Below are positions 44,189 through 55,508 of a DNA stretch of 64,000 bases, one piece after another (position 1 is the first letter of the stretch; each line of letters opens with the position of its first letter). The notes under the pieces were generated by a model. It made no database searches, was not told the DNA's origin, and worked only from the letters and a program-made list of their open reading frames with translations. This DNA is from Deroplatys truncata (lineage: Eukaryota > Arthropoda > Insecta > Mantodea > Mantidae): the NCBI GenBank assembly GCA_030765065.1, contig CM060975.1:195901507-195965506 (forward strand). The letters run 5' to 3'. A program made the translations under genes and the position numbers.

Positions 44189-45093
44189 TCTGATGTGTTA
44201 CACTGACATGACTTTCTCTACTCTTGTACAAACTATTTTTACAAACGCTTATTCTCCATCTACTTCATCTTAATCGAGATAAACGCTTGCAGACTCTATC
44301 TTATTGCTAATTTTCTTGTAGATGTAAGGGAATATATATTTACAAGGGCAATATAGAAATACAGTAGCCTTTAAGCACATACATATCTCTTAATAGCTGG
44401 TTGCTAGATGCAGCACCATTCTCTTTGCCACAGATTAATACTCTTTGCATATCCAAGACAAAAAACTGAATAACGAATTCCCATTTGAGAAAATAAGTAT
44501 TGAAAAATTTAAGAGAATAACAAGCAATATCTCAAAAATGGTTCACTCAACAAAAAAATGTATATGACATAAACTATGTATTTTAACGCGATCTACATTT
44601 TTTGTGTAGTAACATTTTGTCTATCTCTTACGGTTTACCAGTTATGCAAAAGTCGTTCACAATGATGAATACTTTTGGAGACATTCCCAGAAAATTCAAG
44701 ATATACATTTTATTTGTCATGAAAATATCTTTAACCTATGATATTTTAATCAAAATCGTTAGAGGCGTTTTTGAGAAAATTAAACTTTTCGAAAAATCTT
44801 CCATATAAAGGGTAATCTGGGGTGGGGGGATTTTCTTGAAAACCTTCGTGTCGCATCTCTGGAAGATACTGAACCCAAATACCAAGTTTGGTGTTTATCC
44901 GACTGTTCGTTTCTGAGTTATGCTGTTCATAGACAGACAGACAGACAGACACACATACACACGGACATGTTTCCAAAAATGGTTTTTTTGGATTCAGGGT
45001 GTCTCAAAACATGTATTTCCGGTGAAATCTCGGTATCGAATTTTTGGGTGGAATACAATACTTCCCCTACTTACTGTACGTAGTAGAGAAAGT
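44189..45093 (+). mobile_element. family X copy (young, near full length)
   Basis: TCTGATGTGTTACACTGACA start after AAAAA and CTGTACGTAGTAGAGAAAGT end. The microsatellite is CAGA/CACA (44932-44962). Confidence 0.93.
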
Positions 45094-45145
45094 AATAACT
45101 TATCCCATAATGATAAAAGTTTTCAAAGTTGCACTTTAGTAGCCT

Positions 45146-45354
45146 CTATAAATGTATCTGCATAACAACTTGTGTGTGCTGCAGCAGCTCGGGCTGAATT
45201 TCGGACAGCCCGTCCAGATGCTTTATGATTTTACCATAGGCTGCTCGGATCTCATTGGTAAAATCCGTGCAATCCTTTGAACATGCGTTCGGATGACAAC
45301 ATTATGTGTTTGATATGTTTCAACCATAATTGAATAGGCATGTGCTCACGGCGG
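45146..45354 (-). other. candidate exon with motif shared with the gene at 15.9 kb
   Basis: A strong acceptor (TTTCTATCTCCCTTGTTTGCAG) ends at 45355. Beyond it one minus-strand frame is open from 45301 to a stop at 45146 and reads CSKDCTDFTNEIRAAYGK, then IIKHLDGLSEIQPELLQHTQ. EIRAAYGKIIKHLDGL resembles KLKAIYGNITEHMEGL of exon B at 15893-16087. However, this frame is not open all the way from the acceptor, so either a frameshift or a different acceptor is needed. GC content is higher than in the flanks. Function unknown. Confidence 0.35.
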
Positions 45355-45468
45355 CCTGCAAACAAGGGAGATAGAAACATTTAATTTGAGATAACAGACG
45401 GCTCAAAGGGAAACAGGAAATTATATTTTTCCGGTGTTGCGATTACAAAAATTCGCCATTCATTTTGT

Positions 45469-46326
45469 ATTTCCTCTACCAGTACCTAGTAGGTAGAGAA
45501 GGTATTGTATTCCACCCAAATATGCGATGTAGATATTTTACCGGAAACACATGTTTTAAGATCCCTGAATCCAAATAAAGCATTTTTAGAAAAATGTCCG
45601 CATGTGTGAGTGTCAGTGTGTCTAAACACCATAATTCAAAAACGAAAAGTCTAATAAATGCCAAACTTGGTATTTAGATTCAGTACCTTCCGAAGACACG
45701 ACACGAAGATTTCCAAGAAAATCCCCTATCCCAAAATACCCTTTACATTGAACATTTCTCGAATTTTTTTATTTTCTAAAAAAATGGCTCTAATGATTTT
45801 GATTAAAACACAATGCATAAATGATATTTACATGAAAAATAAAACATTTATTTTGAATTTTCTGGGATTAGCCCATAAAGTTCTCTTCTTTCGGAAGGAA
45901 TTTTGTATAGCTGGTAAACGTTAAGCGACAGACGAAAACGTACTACACAAAAAATCTAGGTATCTTTAAAACACACAATTTATTTCAAATAAGTTTTTTT
46001 GTGGCATAAGCCATTTTTAGATATCCGTTTTTAAAGGTTCGAATTATTCATTTCTTGGTCATTCTCTTAAAGTCCTGTCAACATTCAGTTGTTTCTCGTA
46101 TTATCTTGGAAACAGTATGGAATTTTAAGGCCAGCGTATAGCGTCCAATGCTTAAATATTTAACCATCGTTGTTCCCTTTGTATCTATAATGAAATGCGT
46201 AATGTGGATATTTCTGCAAAGGTTTATTTGGAAATGTAGTAGATAGAAAATCAAGCTTTAATAAGAATAATTTGTATACCAACTAATAAACGATAACGGG
46301 AAGAGAAATTTATGTGAATGTAACCT
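45469..46326 (-). mobile_element. family X copy (older, full length)
   Basis: ATTTCCTCTACCAGTACCTA start and GGGAAGAGAAATTTATGTGA end. Confidence 0.87.
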
Positions 46327-46757
46327 TACTTACTTATAGTAAGTAGAGGAAGTACTGTATTTCACTCAAAAATTTGATACAGAAATTTCACCGGAAATGC
46401 ATGTTCTGAGCCTTCCTGGGTCCAAAGAAAAGAAACAGTTTTTAGAAAAAGTTCCGTGTGAGCATAGCTCAGAAACGAAAAGTTGGTTATATATTAAACT
46501 TGATATTTAAGTTCAGCGTCTTTCAAGGATACGACACAAAGATTTTCAAGAAAATCCTGACACACCAAACTAATCTTTATCGAAAAACTGTAGTTATTTC
46601 TGATTTTCTCAAAAATGACTAACGATTTGGATTAGTATACCATATGCTTAGGATATTTTAATGACGAATAAGATATATATCTAAATTTTATGGTAATTGC
46701 CGGAAAATTCCTCATTCTGAATGCATTTTGTATTACTTGTAAACCTAATAGACAAGA
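46327..46757 (-). mobile_element. family X copy, truncated
   Basis: ACTTACTTATAGTAAGTAGAGG start, family interior to TGCATTTTGTATTACTTGTA. It follows the preceding copy without a gap. Confidence 0.78.
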
Positions 46758-46890
46758 ACTTTGAAGTTGAACCGCGCTTTGGATGCGTCGTTCCAAGGTC
46801 AGAATCCCTCAGCTTATGACTGGGTTGCTCTTCCGGTGTCTTCTTCCTTCTTTAGCTTGCTAGCATTAAGCAATAACTCTGTAAGGTCTA

Positions 46891-48204
46891 CAGGATGTAT
46901 CTTTATTGGTGTCATATATTTGGGGGACCTCTTCCTGACATCAAAACACTAAAAAAAAGTTCACATGTACATGGGTCTGAAAATCAACCGTTTCGTTGTT
47001 ATAGGTAAAAGAAGATGTATTCCATGAGTGAACAGACGGATGTGCACTACACGTTTGGCCGTGTAAACGGCAATGCAGCACGAGCACGTGAACTTTATGC
47101 AGAAAGATACCCTGACAGGCCGTTACAGTGTGCAAGAACATTCGCACGAATTCACCAACGCTTGAGAGAGAATGGCGCATTTGAGAGGAGTACTAGGGAT
47201 GTTGGGAGAACAAAGCAGTACGAGGCATTGAGCTTGAAGAACGAGTTCTTCGTGCTGTGGATGCAGACCCATCACAAAGCACAAGACGTATGACTGTAAG
47301 GGAAAGAGTTAGTCATATGACTATCTGGAGAATTCTGCATGAAAGTTTTCTGTACCCATATCACCTTCAACGTGTGCAAGGATTAAATGAGACGGTTTTT
47401 GAGCCAATAAGACGTTTCTGTTAACGCATGTTACAGCAGTGCGCTGTGTTCATCAACTTCCTAGCCTGTAGCTTATTCGCGGATGAGGCTGGTTTTAGTC
47501 GTGATGGCATCTTCAATTTTTATAACACTCATAACTGGGCATTTGAAAATTCTAATGAAGTACGACAGGACAACCATCAACATAGGTTCTCTCTCAACGT
47601 TTGGGGTAGAATCATTCATGATCACCTCATTGGTCCCTACATCTTTACTCCGTGTTGAATGGACAAACATATCTCGTTTCTCAAATGAGTTGCATCAGTT
47701 AACTGATAATGTGCCTCTGGATATCATTCAACGAATGTGGTTTTTACACGATGGTGCTTCAGCTCATTTCAGTATAGAGTTCGTAAGTTTTTGAATGTCG
47801 ATTTCCGCAAAGATGGATTGGTCGAGGGGGACCAATTGTATAGCCTGCTCGATCGCCTAATCTGAATTCAATGGATTTCTTCGTCTGGGGACTTTTGAAA
47901 TCCTTGGTTTATGCGACTCCTGTACCTGATGTTAACATTTTGAGAGGACGTATCGAAACTGGATTTGACCAAATACAAATCACACCAGGAATTTTCAACA
48001 GAGCACGCCAGAGCATGGAATGTAGGCTTACTGCATGCATCGAAGCAAGAGGAAGTCACTTCGAGCAATTTTTGTAACTTTCGATTTTGTGTTGTAACTC
48101 CGAAATAAATGATTTTCAGACCCATGTTCATACGAACTTTTTTTTTTACTGTTTTACTGTTTTGAAGTCCTCCAAATATATGACACCAATAAAGATATAT
48201 CCTG
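46891..48204 (+). mobile_element. DUF4817-type Tc1/mariner-like transposon with long TIRs
   Basis: The ends CAGGATGTATCTTTATTGG and (reverse complement) CAGGATATATCTTTATTGG start at TA on both sides, giving a TA target duplication. Inverted similarity continues inward for about 100 bp through GTGTCATATATTTGG and ACATGGGTCTGAAAATCA. The 1.3 kb element contains one transposase gene. Confidence 0.9.
47015..48077 (+). pseudogene. DUF4817-type DDE transposase of the 46.9 kb element
   Basis: The N-terminus reads VHYTFGRVNGNAARAREL then YAERYPDRPLQCARTFARIH and QRLRENGAFER, the DUF4817 helix-turn-helix that would bind the TIRs. The catalytic core is readable as FADEAGFSRDGIFNFYN (first Asp), HRFSLNVWGRIIHDHLIGPY, WFLHDGASAHFS (second Asp; the usual QQDGAP reads HDGAS) and LNSMDFFVWGLLKSLVYATP (third block). 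The end is EARGSHFEQFL at 48077. Frame changes occur at about 47250, 47400, 47655 and 47795, so the copy cannot make enzyme. It is less decayed than the copy at 40.6 kb, but the two differ enough to be separate lineages. Confidence 0.88.
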
Positions 48205-48206
48205 TA

Positions 48207-49028
48207 TAGGGGCGGGTAAATTACCTGCGGCTATAGTGAAACATTGCCCTTAATTAATATTAACTTTAGTATCCAGTTATTGCTACACATTCTGGAACGC
48301 GCCATCACTCCGTTAGCCATTCGAGACAAACAACTCAATCGTCACAACTTGTAATGTGCTTGTGAATTTGCTTGCGTTAATATGGCGTGATTTCTGAGAC
48401 GGCGAATTTTCTAAGTTCTGTTTCCGTAGAGCGCATACACTTCCTTACACGAGAAAGGAATTTCAGGAAGTGTAGTTACTTGCGATTTGTAAATCTCGCC
48501 ATGTTCAATTTCATCCCTACTTCCTATATGTCTCATGATTAATTTGACAACATTTTATTCATGTGACTGTTTCCTATTTTTCTATTCCCTGGTTCATATT
48601 CCTTACTTTCAAATTACTGGCTAACATTTGGGCTTTTCGTCGAGTTCCTTTCTATTCCCCATGGCTCTAGTTAAAAATGAGTTGAATCTAAACTATGTCA
48701 CATACTACTTTTATAACTATACTGCCCTTACTTGTCGTAGATAGCACGCACCTCTAACTTTGAATGGAATCGCAAAATTCTGAGCGCTTTGTCCATAACT
48801 TCGATTACCGCTTTCTCGCTTTTGTGTTTCAATGCCACCTGTCCCAAAGAGAGCTGCAGGTGTCCAGCACGGTTTCTTTCTCCCACACAAGTTACAAATT
48901 ATATATAAGATATTTCCTATACGAGTTACATATTAAATACAACATTTTGTATCTTCATTAAACCATTGCATGGTTACAATTACGTATTTCATTATATTCC
49001 GTCATTTATATTACCATATTACTACTTT
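48207..49028. other. no recognised feature
   Basis: Unassigned DNA of mixed composition between a transposon and a SINE. Confidence 0.45.
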
Positions 49029-49440
49029 TAAGCCACCGTGGGGATGGCTCAGGCGGTTACGTCTGTAGCTAGATCCCCGGCAATCGCCCAATCTGGCTCC
49101 CGGGTTTTTCGTTGTTTCTCCGGGTCTCCAGGCGAATGCTGGGGTGGTTCATCTTCTACCACGACTCTCCTTCCTCTCATTTCCTGCACCCATTTTCCTT
49201 GTCAGGGTCAGCTTGTGGTCAGGGACCATGCATCGTCGGATGCGTTATATCTGGAAACGTTACGAACCCCGTCCATGCTTGCGCCCTCGGCATCCGAATC
49301 TGGTCGCCCCTCCGATCTCTCCCCTCATCTCTCCCTACCAGGGGTCACGTTGGAAGCACAATGGGCCGACTGGCCTGCGTGGGGTTCCGGGGGCCCCTCC
49401 GTGATACGTACCTTTATCTTTACTACTCTATGACAGGTTA
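49029..49440 (+). mobile_element. SINE of family A superfamily, diverged
   Basis: GGGGATGGCTCAGGCGGTTA is an A-box head, and GGCTCCCGGGTTTTTCGTTG with CCAGGCGAATGCTGGGGTGG matches the family A core. The downstream part (CATTTCCTGCACCC, GTCAGGGTCAGC) differs from the long copies, suggesting another 3' module. Confidence 0.6.
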
Positions 49441-49478
49441 TGCTTTTTAAATGATTGCCGGGCCGTGTCGGACCGTAT

Positions 49479-49727
49479 AAACTTACTACACAAAAACTGA
49501 GGATTTCATTAAAATACACACTTTATATTATATAGTGGCATTATCCATTTCCGAGATATTCTTTATTATGGTTTTAAATTGTCAAATACTTCATATTCTT
49601 TTAAACTGCATAATCGATATTCGTTTTTCATGCTCTGCTATAGGACCTATCTATAGTAGGTAAGAGAAAGTATTGCATTCAATCCATAAATTCAATGTCG
49701 CGATTTCACCGGAAATACAAGCTTTGA

Positions 49728-49765
<38 letters not shown>

Positions 49766-49880
49766 GTGTGTGTGTGTATCTTTGTGATCATCGTAACTCT
49801 AAAACGAAATGTGTGATAAATACAGAACTTGGTACATAAGTTCACTATTTTCCGAAGATACGACACGAGGATTTTCAAGT
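49479..49880 (-). mobile_element. family X fragments
   Basis: An internal piece (49479-49570, ACTACACAAAAACTGAGG...) and a left-end piece (about 49640-49880, AGTAGGTAAGAGAAAGTATT...GACACGAGGATTTTCAAG) lie in the same orientation. A CT microsatellite (49733-49760) replaces the usual TG run. Confidence 0.75.
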
Positions 49881-50010
49881 ATACTTTATTGTCATGAAGA
49901 ACATATCTGTAGTAATACAAATATCATAGAATTAAAGAATACGATATGCGATCACGATTAAATGCTTTATAAGCTCTCTTTATTAATCAGTGCGATTTCC
50001 TGTTGAAAAA

Positions 50011-50832
50011 TCTGATGTGTTACACTCACATGACTTTCTCTACTCTTGTACAAACTATTTTTACAAACGCTTATTCTCCATATGCTTCATGCTAATAGAG
50101 ATGTTAATCTTATTGCTAATTTTCTTGTAGATGCAAGGGGAATTGGTAGGCTTTAAGCGATAGTCAAATATTTTAAGAGGTGGTTGCTATGTGGAGTATT
50201 CCATTCTATTTGCATTACCAGGACAAAAAAAAAATGAATAACGAATTCCCATTTGAGAAAAGGTATAAGTATTGGAAATTTAAGGGAATAACAAGCAATA
50301 CCTCGAAAATGCTTCACTCAAAAAAAATGACATAAATTGTGTATTTTAACGCGATCTAATTTTTTTTGTGTAGTAAAATTTTGCCTATCTCTTACGGTTT
50401 ACCAGTTATGCAAAAGTCGTTCACAATGAAGAATACTTTTGGAGACATTCCCAGAAAATTCAAGATATACATTTTATTTGTCATGAAAGTATCTTAAATA
50501 TATATTTTAATCAAAATCCTTAGAGCCATTTTTGAGAAAATTAAAATTTTCGAAAAATGTTCCATGTAAAGGGTAATCTGGGGTGGGGAATTTTCCTGAA
50601 AACCTTCGTGTCGCATCTCGGAAGATACTGAACCTAAATACTAAGTTTGGTGTTTATCCGACTGTTCGTTTCTGAGTTATGCTGTTCACAGACACACACA
50701 CGGACATGTTTCCAAAAATACCTTTTTTGGATTTAGGAGGCCTCAAAACATGTATTTCCGGTGAAATCTCGGTATCGATTTTTTGGGTGGAATGCAATAC
50801 TTCCCCTACTTACTATACGTAGTAGAGAAAGT
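50011..50832 (+). mobile_element. family X copy (young)
   Basis: TCTGATGTGTTACACTCACA after GAAAAA and TACTATACGTAGTAGAGAAAGT. The microsatellite is reduced to CAGACACACACACGG. Confidence 0.93.
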
Positions 50833-51098
50833 AAAAAAATGGGGAGTTATGCTTCATTAAATTGCAAAATTCCTATTATTGGGAAAGTTTGTTTTTTGAG
50901 GTTTAGGCATAATTCTGTTGAATTTTTACAAAAATAAACAAAGAATTTTATTAAGATAACCTCAATAAAAACGATGCTACTGAAGAGTTTTTGTGGCTTA
51001 TCGCTTGTTTGATACCTTTTGGACCATAATTAAACCTCATACATGCTCGACTATAGGCCGCTTCAGATAATCATTTGACATTTTGTTAGTTATATTGC

Positions 51099-51099
<1 letters not shown>

Positions 51100-51144
<45 letters not shown>
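51100..51144. repeat. TTA microsatellite
   Basis: About 14 TTA units. Confidence 0.95.
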
Positions 51145-51145
<1 letters not shown>

Positions 51146-51182
51146 GGTAGATTGTATCTTCAAATCAGCATAGGCAATTTTT

Positions 51183-51630
51183 ACTTCCTTTACCACGTAC
51201 ACAGTAGGTAGAGAAGGTATTGTATTCCATCCAAACTCTCGATAAAGAGATTTCACCGAAATATATGTTTTGAGGCACGCTGATTTTAAAAAAAAATAAT
51301 TTTTAGAAATATGGCCCTGTATGTGTGGCTGTCTCTATGTTTGTGAATAGTATAATTCAAAAACGAAAAGTGGGATAAATTTCAAACTTGGTATTTAGGT
51401 TCAGTACCTTCCAAAGATGCAACACAAGATTTACAAGAAAATCTGCATACCCCAAACTAACCTTTATATTGAATATTTTTCGAAATTTATTTTATAAAAA
51501 ATAGCTCTAACGATTTTGATTAAAATACCATATACTAAAGATATTTACATTACAAATAAATTGTATATCTTGAATTTTCTGGGAAGAGCCTGTGAAGTCC
51601 ACTTCATTCGGAAGAAACTTTGTATAATCC
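51183..51630 (-). mobile_element. family X copy, truncated
   Basis: ACTTCCTTTACCACGTACAC start and family interior to CATTCGGAAGAAACTTTGTA. Confidence 0.85.
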
Positions 51631-51740
51631 TTGAAAGATGCTAGACTTAACCAATATAACATTTACACTGGCCTGAGAATACTTATCGGTTTTAAAAATG
51701 CACAGTGGAATGGTAAAACGTATTAAAAAAATTAATGATA

Positions 51741-52159
51741 CATTCACATGACTTTCTCTATCTTCTATCTTTATTAGTTTGTATGCAAGCTATTCTTACT
51801 AAAGCTTATCTTTCTCTTGGCAACATTTTAATCCAAATAAACCTTTGCAGAAATAGCTACATTACACATTTCGTTATAATACAAAGGAAACAGCGATAGT
51901 CAAATGTTCCATACTATTTCCATGAAATCGTGAGAAACACCTGAATGTTAACAGGAAGAACTTAAATACCACGTTTGTTACTTATCCGACTTTTCATTTT
52001 TGAGCTACTGTTTATAGACACACAGACAGACACACACGCGGACCTTTTTCTAAAAATGCTCTTTTTATTCAGGGGGCCTCGAAACATGTATGTGCAGTGA
52101 AATCTTGGGTGGAATGCAATACATCCTCTACCTACTAAGTACGTGGTACAGAATGTAAC
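51741..52159 (+). mobile_element. family X copy, internal deletion
   Basis: ATACATTCACATGACTTTCTC start and CTACTAAGTACGTGGTACAG end. The middle is missing, joining CTGAATGTTAACAG directly to the CTTAAATACCACG segment. Confidence 0.8.
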
Positions 52160-53727
52160 AGCTTCTGAAATGTGGAGAGTTAATTTAACAAACGCAGAAG
52201 TAGAAGAGGTAAACATTTTCCATTCATTATGCTTTAACTGCTTAAACAAAATTTAAATTTTTAAATGTTTGAGGTTTTCTCTTTGTGGACAAAGGTAGCG
52301 GCTTTCCTAGAGAACGACATCTCGAATTATCTATAAAATTCTATTTTAATTTTTTTTAAATATAGTTAAATATTTAAATATAGTAAATATAGTTAATGTA
52401 AATATAGTTAAAATGCCCTTTTTGATTTCTGTCGGGTATTAATCATCTCCGTTGTACGTTTCAAAAGGTTTTTCAGTTTGTTAGATATGCTGTATCGTCT
52501 TGTTGGGTATACATATGACTGTAGTTTGATCCTCTTGGGTACAAAAATAATGTTTAACGTGGCCATGCTTAATTCGAAGCTATTCTGAGCAAATAGTTGT
52601 AGCAATATTACTTCGGAAACAAACTGCACTCTAAATGAACAGCCTATAGATGAATATCAAGTGATAATATGCTAAGAACATTGTATATTTTAACAGCTTG
52701 TGCACTCCTAGTTACAGTCAACACTTTGTTTGTAATAATTTGTTGTGTAGCGATATTTCCGCCTGATTACACATACATAAAAAGGAACTCTGTAAAGATT
52801 ATAATTTAGGAATTATTAATAATTAATTAACTTGTGATTTGATAATTTTCCATAATTTTAAAGCAATATGATTCGAATCTGTATCAATCAAAAGCCCTCC
52901 AGAAGCTGTAAATATGTTTTAAGTTCCAATAATATTGTTGAATAAATAAAGGTGTAATTGCCTAAGAAAGACTGCAAGATTTAGGCAAAATAAAAGTTGC
53001 TTCGCATTAGACTGTCCATTATGTTTTCCGAGCGTGGGGCCATAAAAATCGAAACCTTCTTTTGTACTTCGTGGGAATGAAGCAAGTTTTAAGAGTAAAC
53101 AGACGCTGTGGGGCAACGGACATTTCTTACAGTTAGGTTTTGAATTTTCAACCAGGGAACCAATAAACGTAGAGAATAAGTGTGAGGATCAATGGAAACA
53201 GGAAGACGCAATGGCATGTACAAAATTTGAAGGCGAGCAGTTGTTATATGTGAATGCGAGCGTGGATTTGGGCCAGTTTGTCATGATTCTTCGTTGAGGT
53301 AACACGTAGCACTCCGAGTCAGAAAAGGACGCTAAGTTCCGAAATATGCTAAGTTCCGCTCAATTAAGCAATTATAAAGTGATGTAGGTGAAATATTTAT
53401 ATAACGGTATTCTTCGATATAATTATATCCAAGCTCATAAACAAGTTAATGTTAGTCAAGTGACTATTTCAAGCTCGCTTAAATCTAAAGAAAGGTGATA
53501 GAGCACCGAGATATTAAATAACTAACCGGAGCAAACTTTAGTGCTCTAAGAGACAATAGTGGGAAGACAGTGCTAAAAGAATCACACGTGTTAGGGAATA
53601 TCAATGAATCTTGCAGGATTTCTAGCATAAAGAGTGAGAAAAGTGAAAACAGTGTTTCTTTCAAGACAGTATCCTGGTGCCACCCCTCCCGCAATCCTAC
53701 CCTGACAACAACGGTAGGGGATTTCAG
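52160..53727. other. no recognised gene; short AT minisatellite at 52358-52415
   Basis: Repeats of TTAAATATAG occur at 52358-52415. The rest is AT-rich. A candidate acceptor GGATTTCAG lies at its right end. Confidence 0.5.
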
Positions 53728-53763
53728 GCCGATTCGCCGACAATTGACCCTGAGATCGACAAG

Positions 53764-53775
53764 AAGTGCTTCCTG
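53764..53775 (+). repeat. target-site duplication, left
   Basis: AAGTGCTTCCTG, identical to 58359-58370. Confidence 0.93.
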
Positions 53776-53974
53776 GAGAGCTTGGTCAGCCGTCTCGGAA
53801 GAAGGTCGTGTTAACGTCTCTCTGTGCGTTCGTACTCAGTTTTCGAAGGAACTTCATTACGTTTTCGGTGTTTATCTCTACGTTTGCGTGTGTTATTGCG
53901 TGTCTTCACGTCAATTACTGTTTTTGCTTACACTCGTGAGTGTATTTATCGTACCAGTACCTTGTACCGCTCTC

Positions 53975-55154
53975 ATGCCGGAACGTAATACCGGCGAGCT
54001 TCTTCGCTCGGCTATTGATTTAGCTTATGCTAACGCTGATCAGGACCATGTGTCTGTTCATCAACTTGCTCCGACTGTATTACGCCAGCCCGTCTTAACG
54101 CATTCCTCATCGCCGAGTTTGTTTACAACTGTTACCTCTGCACCAATTGCTTCCGCGCCACCGGTGTGTCCCACTGTGCTTCAGTCTTCTCCAATGGGTG
54201 TTGTGGCTGCCCATTCTGCCGCATCTTCCGATGATATCCATATGGAGGATTGTGCCCCATCTGACGACCTCTGTGCCAGCACGTCTACCCACCTGGTGCG
54301 CTCTGCTCCGCCCTCTTCACTACCGGCGGGACAACATAAACGTCTTTGTGTAGCAGCACCTTCACAAACGTCAAATGCTCCACGTTATGCCATTCCTACG
54401 CATAGTCGTTTTCAGGCTTTGGAAGATGACACTACGTCGGAAAATACTACTCCGGCTGCTTCCACTTCTAAGGAGCGCATTCCACAAATCTGTCTACGTG
54501 ATGTACACAATTATCAATTACTTTTACATGGCATTAAGCAACATGTTACGTTTAAGTTTAATACTGAGTTACGAGGGGTCTATTGTTAAGTTGTATTCTT
54601 CTTCCTCTTCTGATTTTCGCAATCTCACTCGCTATTTCACCAGCATTAAGCAGCAATATTTTACCTATAGGAACCCAGCGGATAAGCTTTTTTATGTGAT
54701 TATTCGAAATATGCCTTGCTCTCTCAGTGATCAGGAACTTTATGATGAACTGTGTGCTCAGCACTATCCTGTGCATAAGGTTACTCGCTTATTCAACAGA
54801 GCTAAACAACTTATTCCTCTTTGTGCCGTCGATTTATTGAACGATGATTCGGGCAGAGGTATTCTCAATCTTACCCGTTTACTCTACAGTGTGGTGACCG
54901 TGGATCCTCGTTGCCGCAAAGCAGACTTACCGCAGTGTACTCCCTGTCAAACTATGGTCACACCAAAAACTATTGCCAGCTAGGGCCCCGCTGTGTTCGC
55001 TGTCTGGGTGATCATCATTACTCCCAGTGCGCTAAACCTACTACCACACCAGCACAGTGCGTTAATTGCCATCAGAATCACCCGGCAAATTATCGTGGCT
55101 GTCCTCATTATTTGAAGCTCAAGCAACGTGCCACTCAGGGGACTCTTCCGCCCT
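53975..55154 (+). pseudogene. Jockey ORF1 (Gag-like, zinc knuckles), frameshifted
   Basis: The ATG at 53975 opens MPERNTGELLRSAIDLAYAN. The first 180 codons are Ser/Thr/Pro/Ala-rich and probably disordered. A frame change at about 54570 leads to IVKLYSSSSSDFRNLTRYF and FYVIIRNMPCSLSDQELYDE, matching the PRE_C2HC-type region of Jockey Gag. A second change at about 54945 leads to three cysteine knuckles: CTPCQ...YGHTKNYC, RCVRCLGDHHYSQC and QCVNCHQNHPANYRGCP. In this family the protein binds element RNA and helps target it to chromatin. Frame ends LPP at about 55154. Two single-base-type shifts inactivate it. Confidence 0.88.
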
Positions 55155-55508
55155 AACGTCCGCAGCAGCCAGCTCCGTCAGAGGTGCCTCGGCAGCCTCG
55201 GGATGCCTCTACCTCACAGCAACTGCAGCAGCAACCGTCATCGCTACCTGCCGACCAGGCTTCATCTCGTTCTTCTGTTCGCAGATCGTTTTCTGACGTT
55301 CTGCGTTCTCCTTCTCGCTCGAACGCCTCTGTGCCGCAGCAGAACTCTCCGGTGATTCACCTTCTTGGACCTGGTTTACTGATCTGTTCACACAACTATT
55401 TGCTGTCCTTCGTACTTTTCTTCTACCCTATTTGCCACAACTTCTGACCCTTGCCCATACAGACGCCACAAGTTTTAGCACCGATGGCACTCCATAATGC
55501 GCTCTCTT

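Noticed and set aside
47868-48131. 87-codon minus-strand frame
   Set aside because: Antisense shadow of the DUF4817 transposase C-terminus.
49038-49450. Overlapping 131- and 112-codon plus-strand frames
   Set aside because: They coincide with a GC-rich SINE with A and B boxes. Three frames are open at once, as expected from composition.
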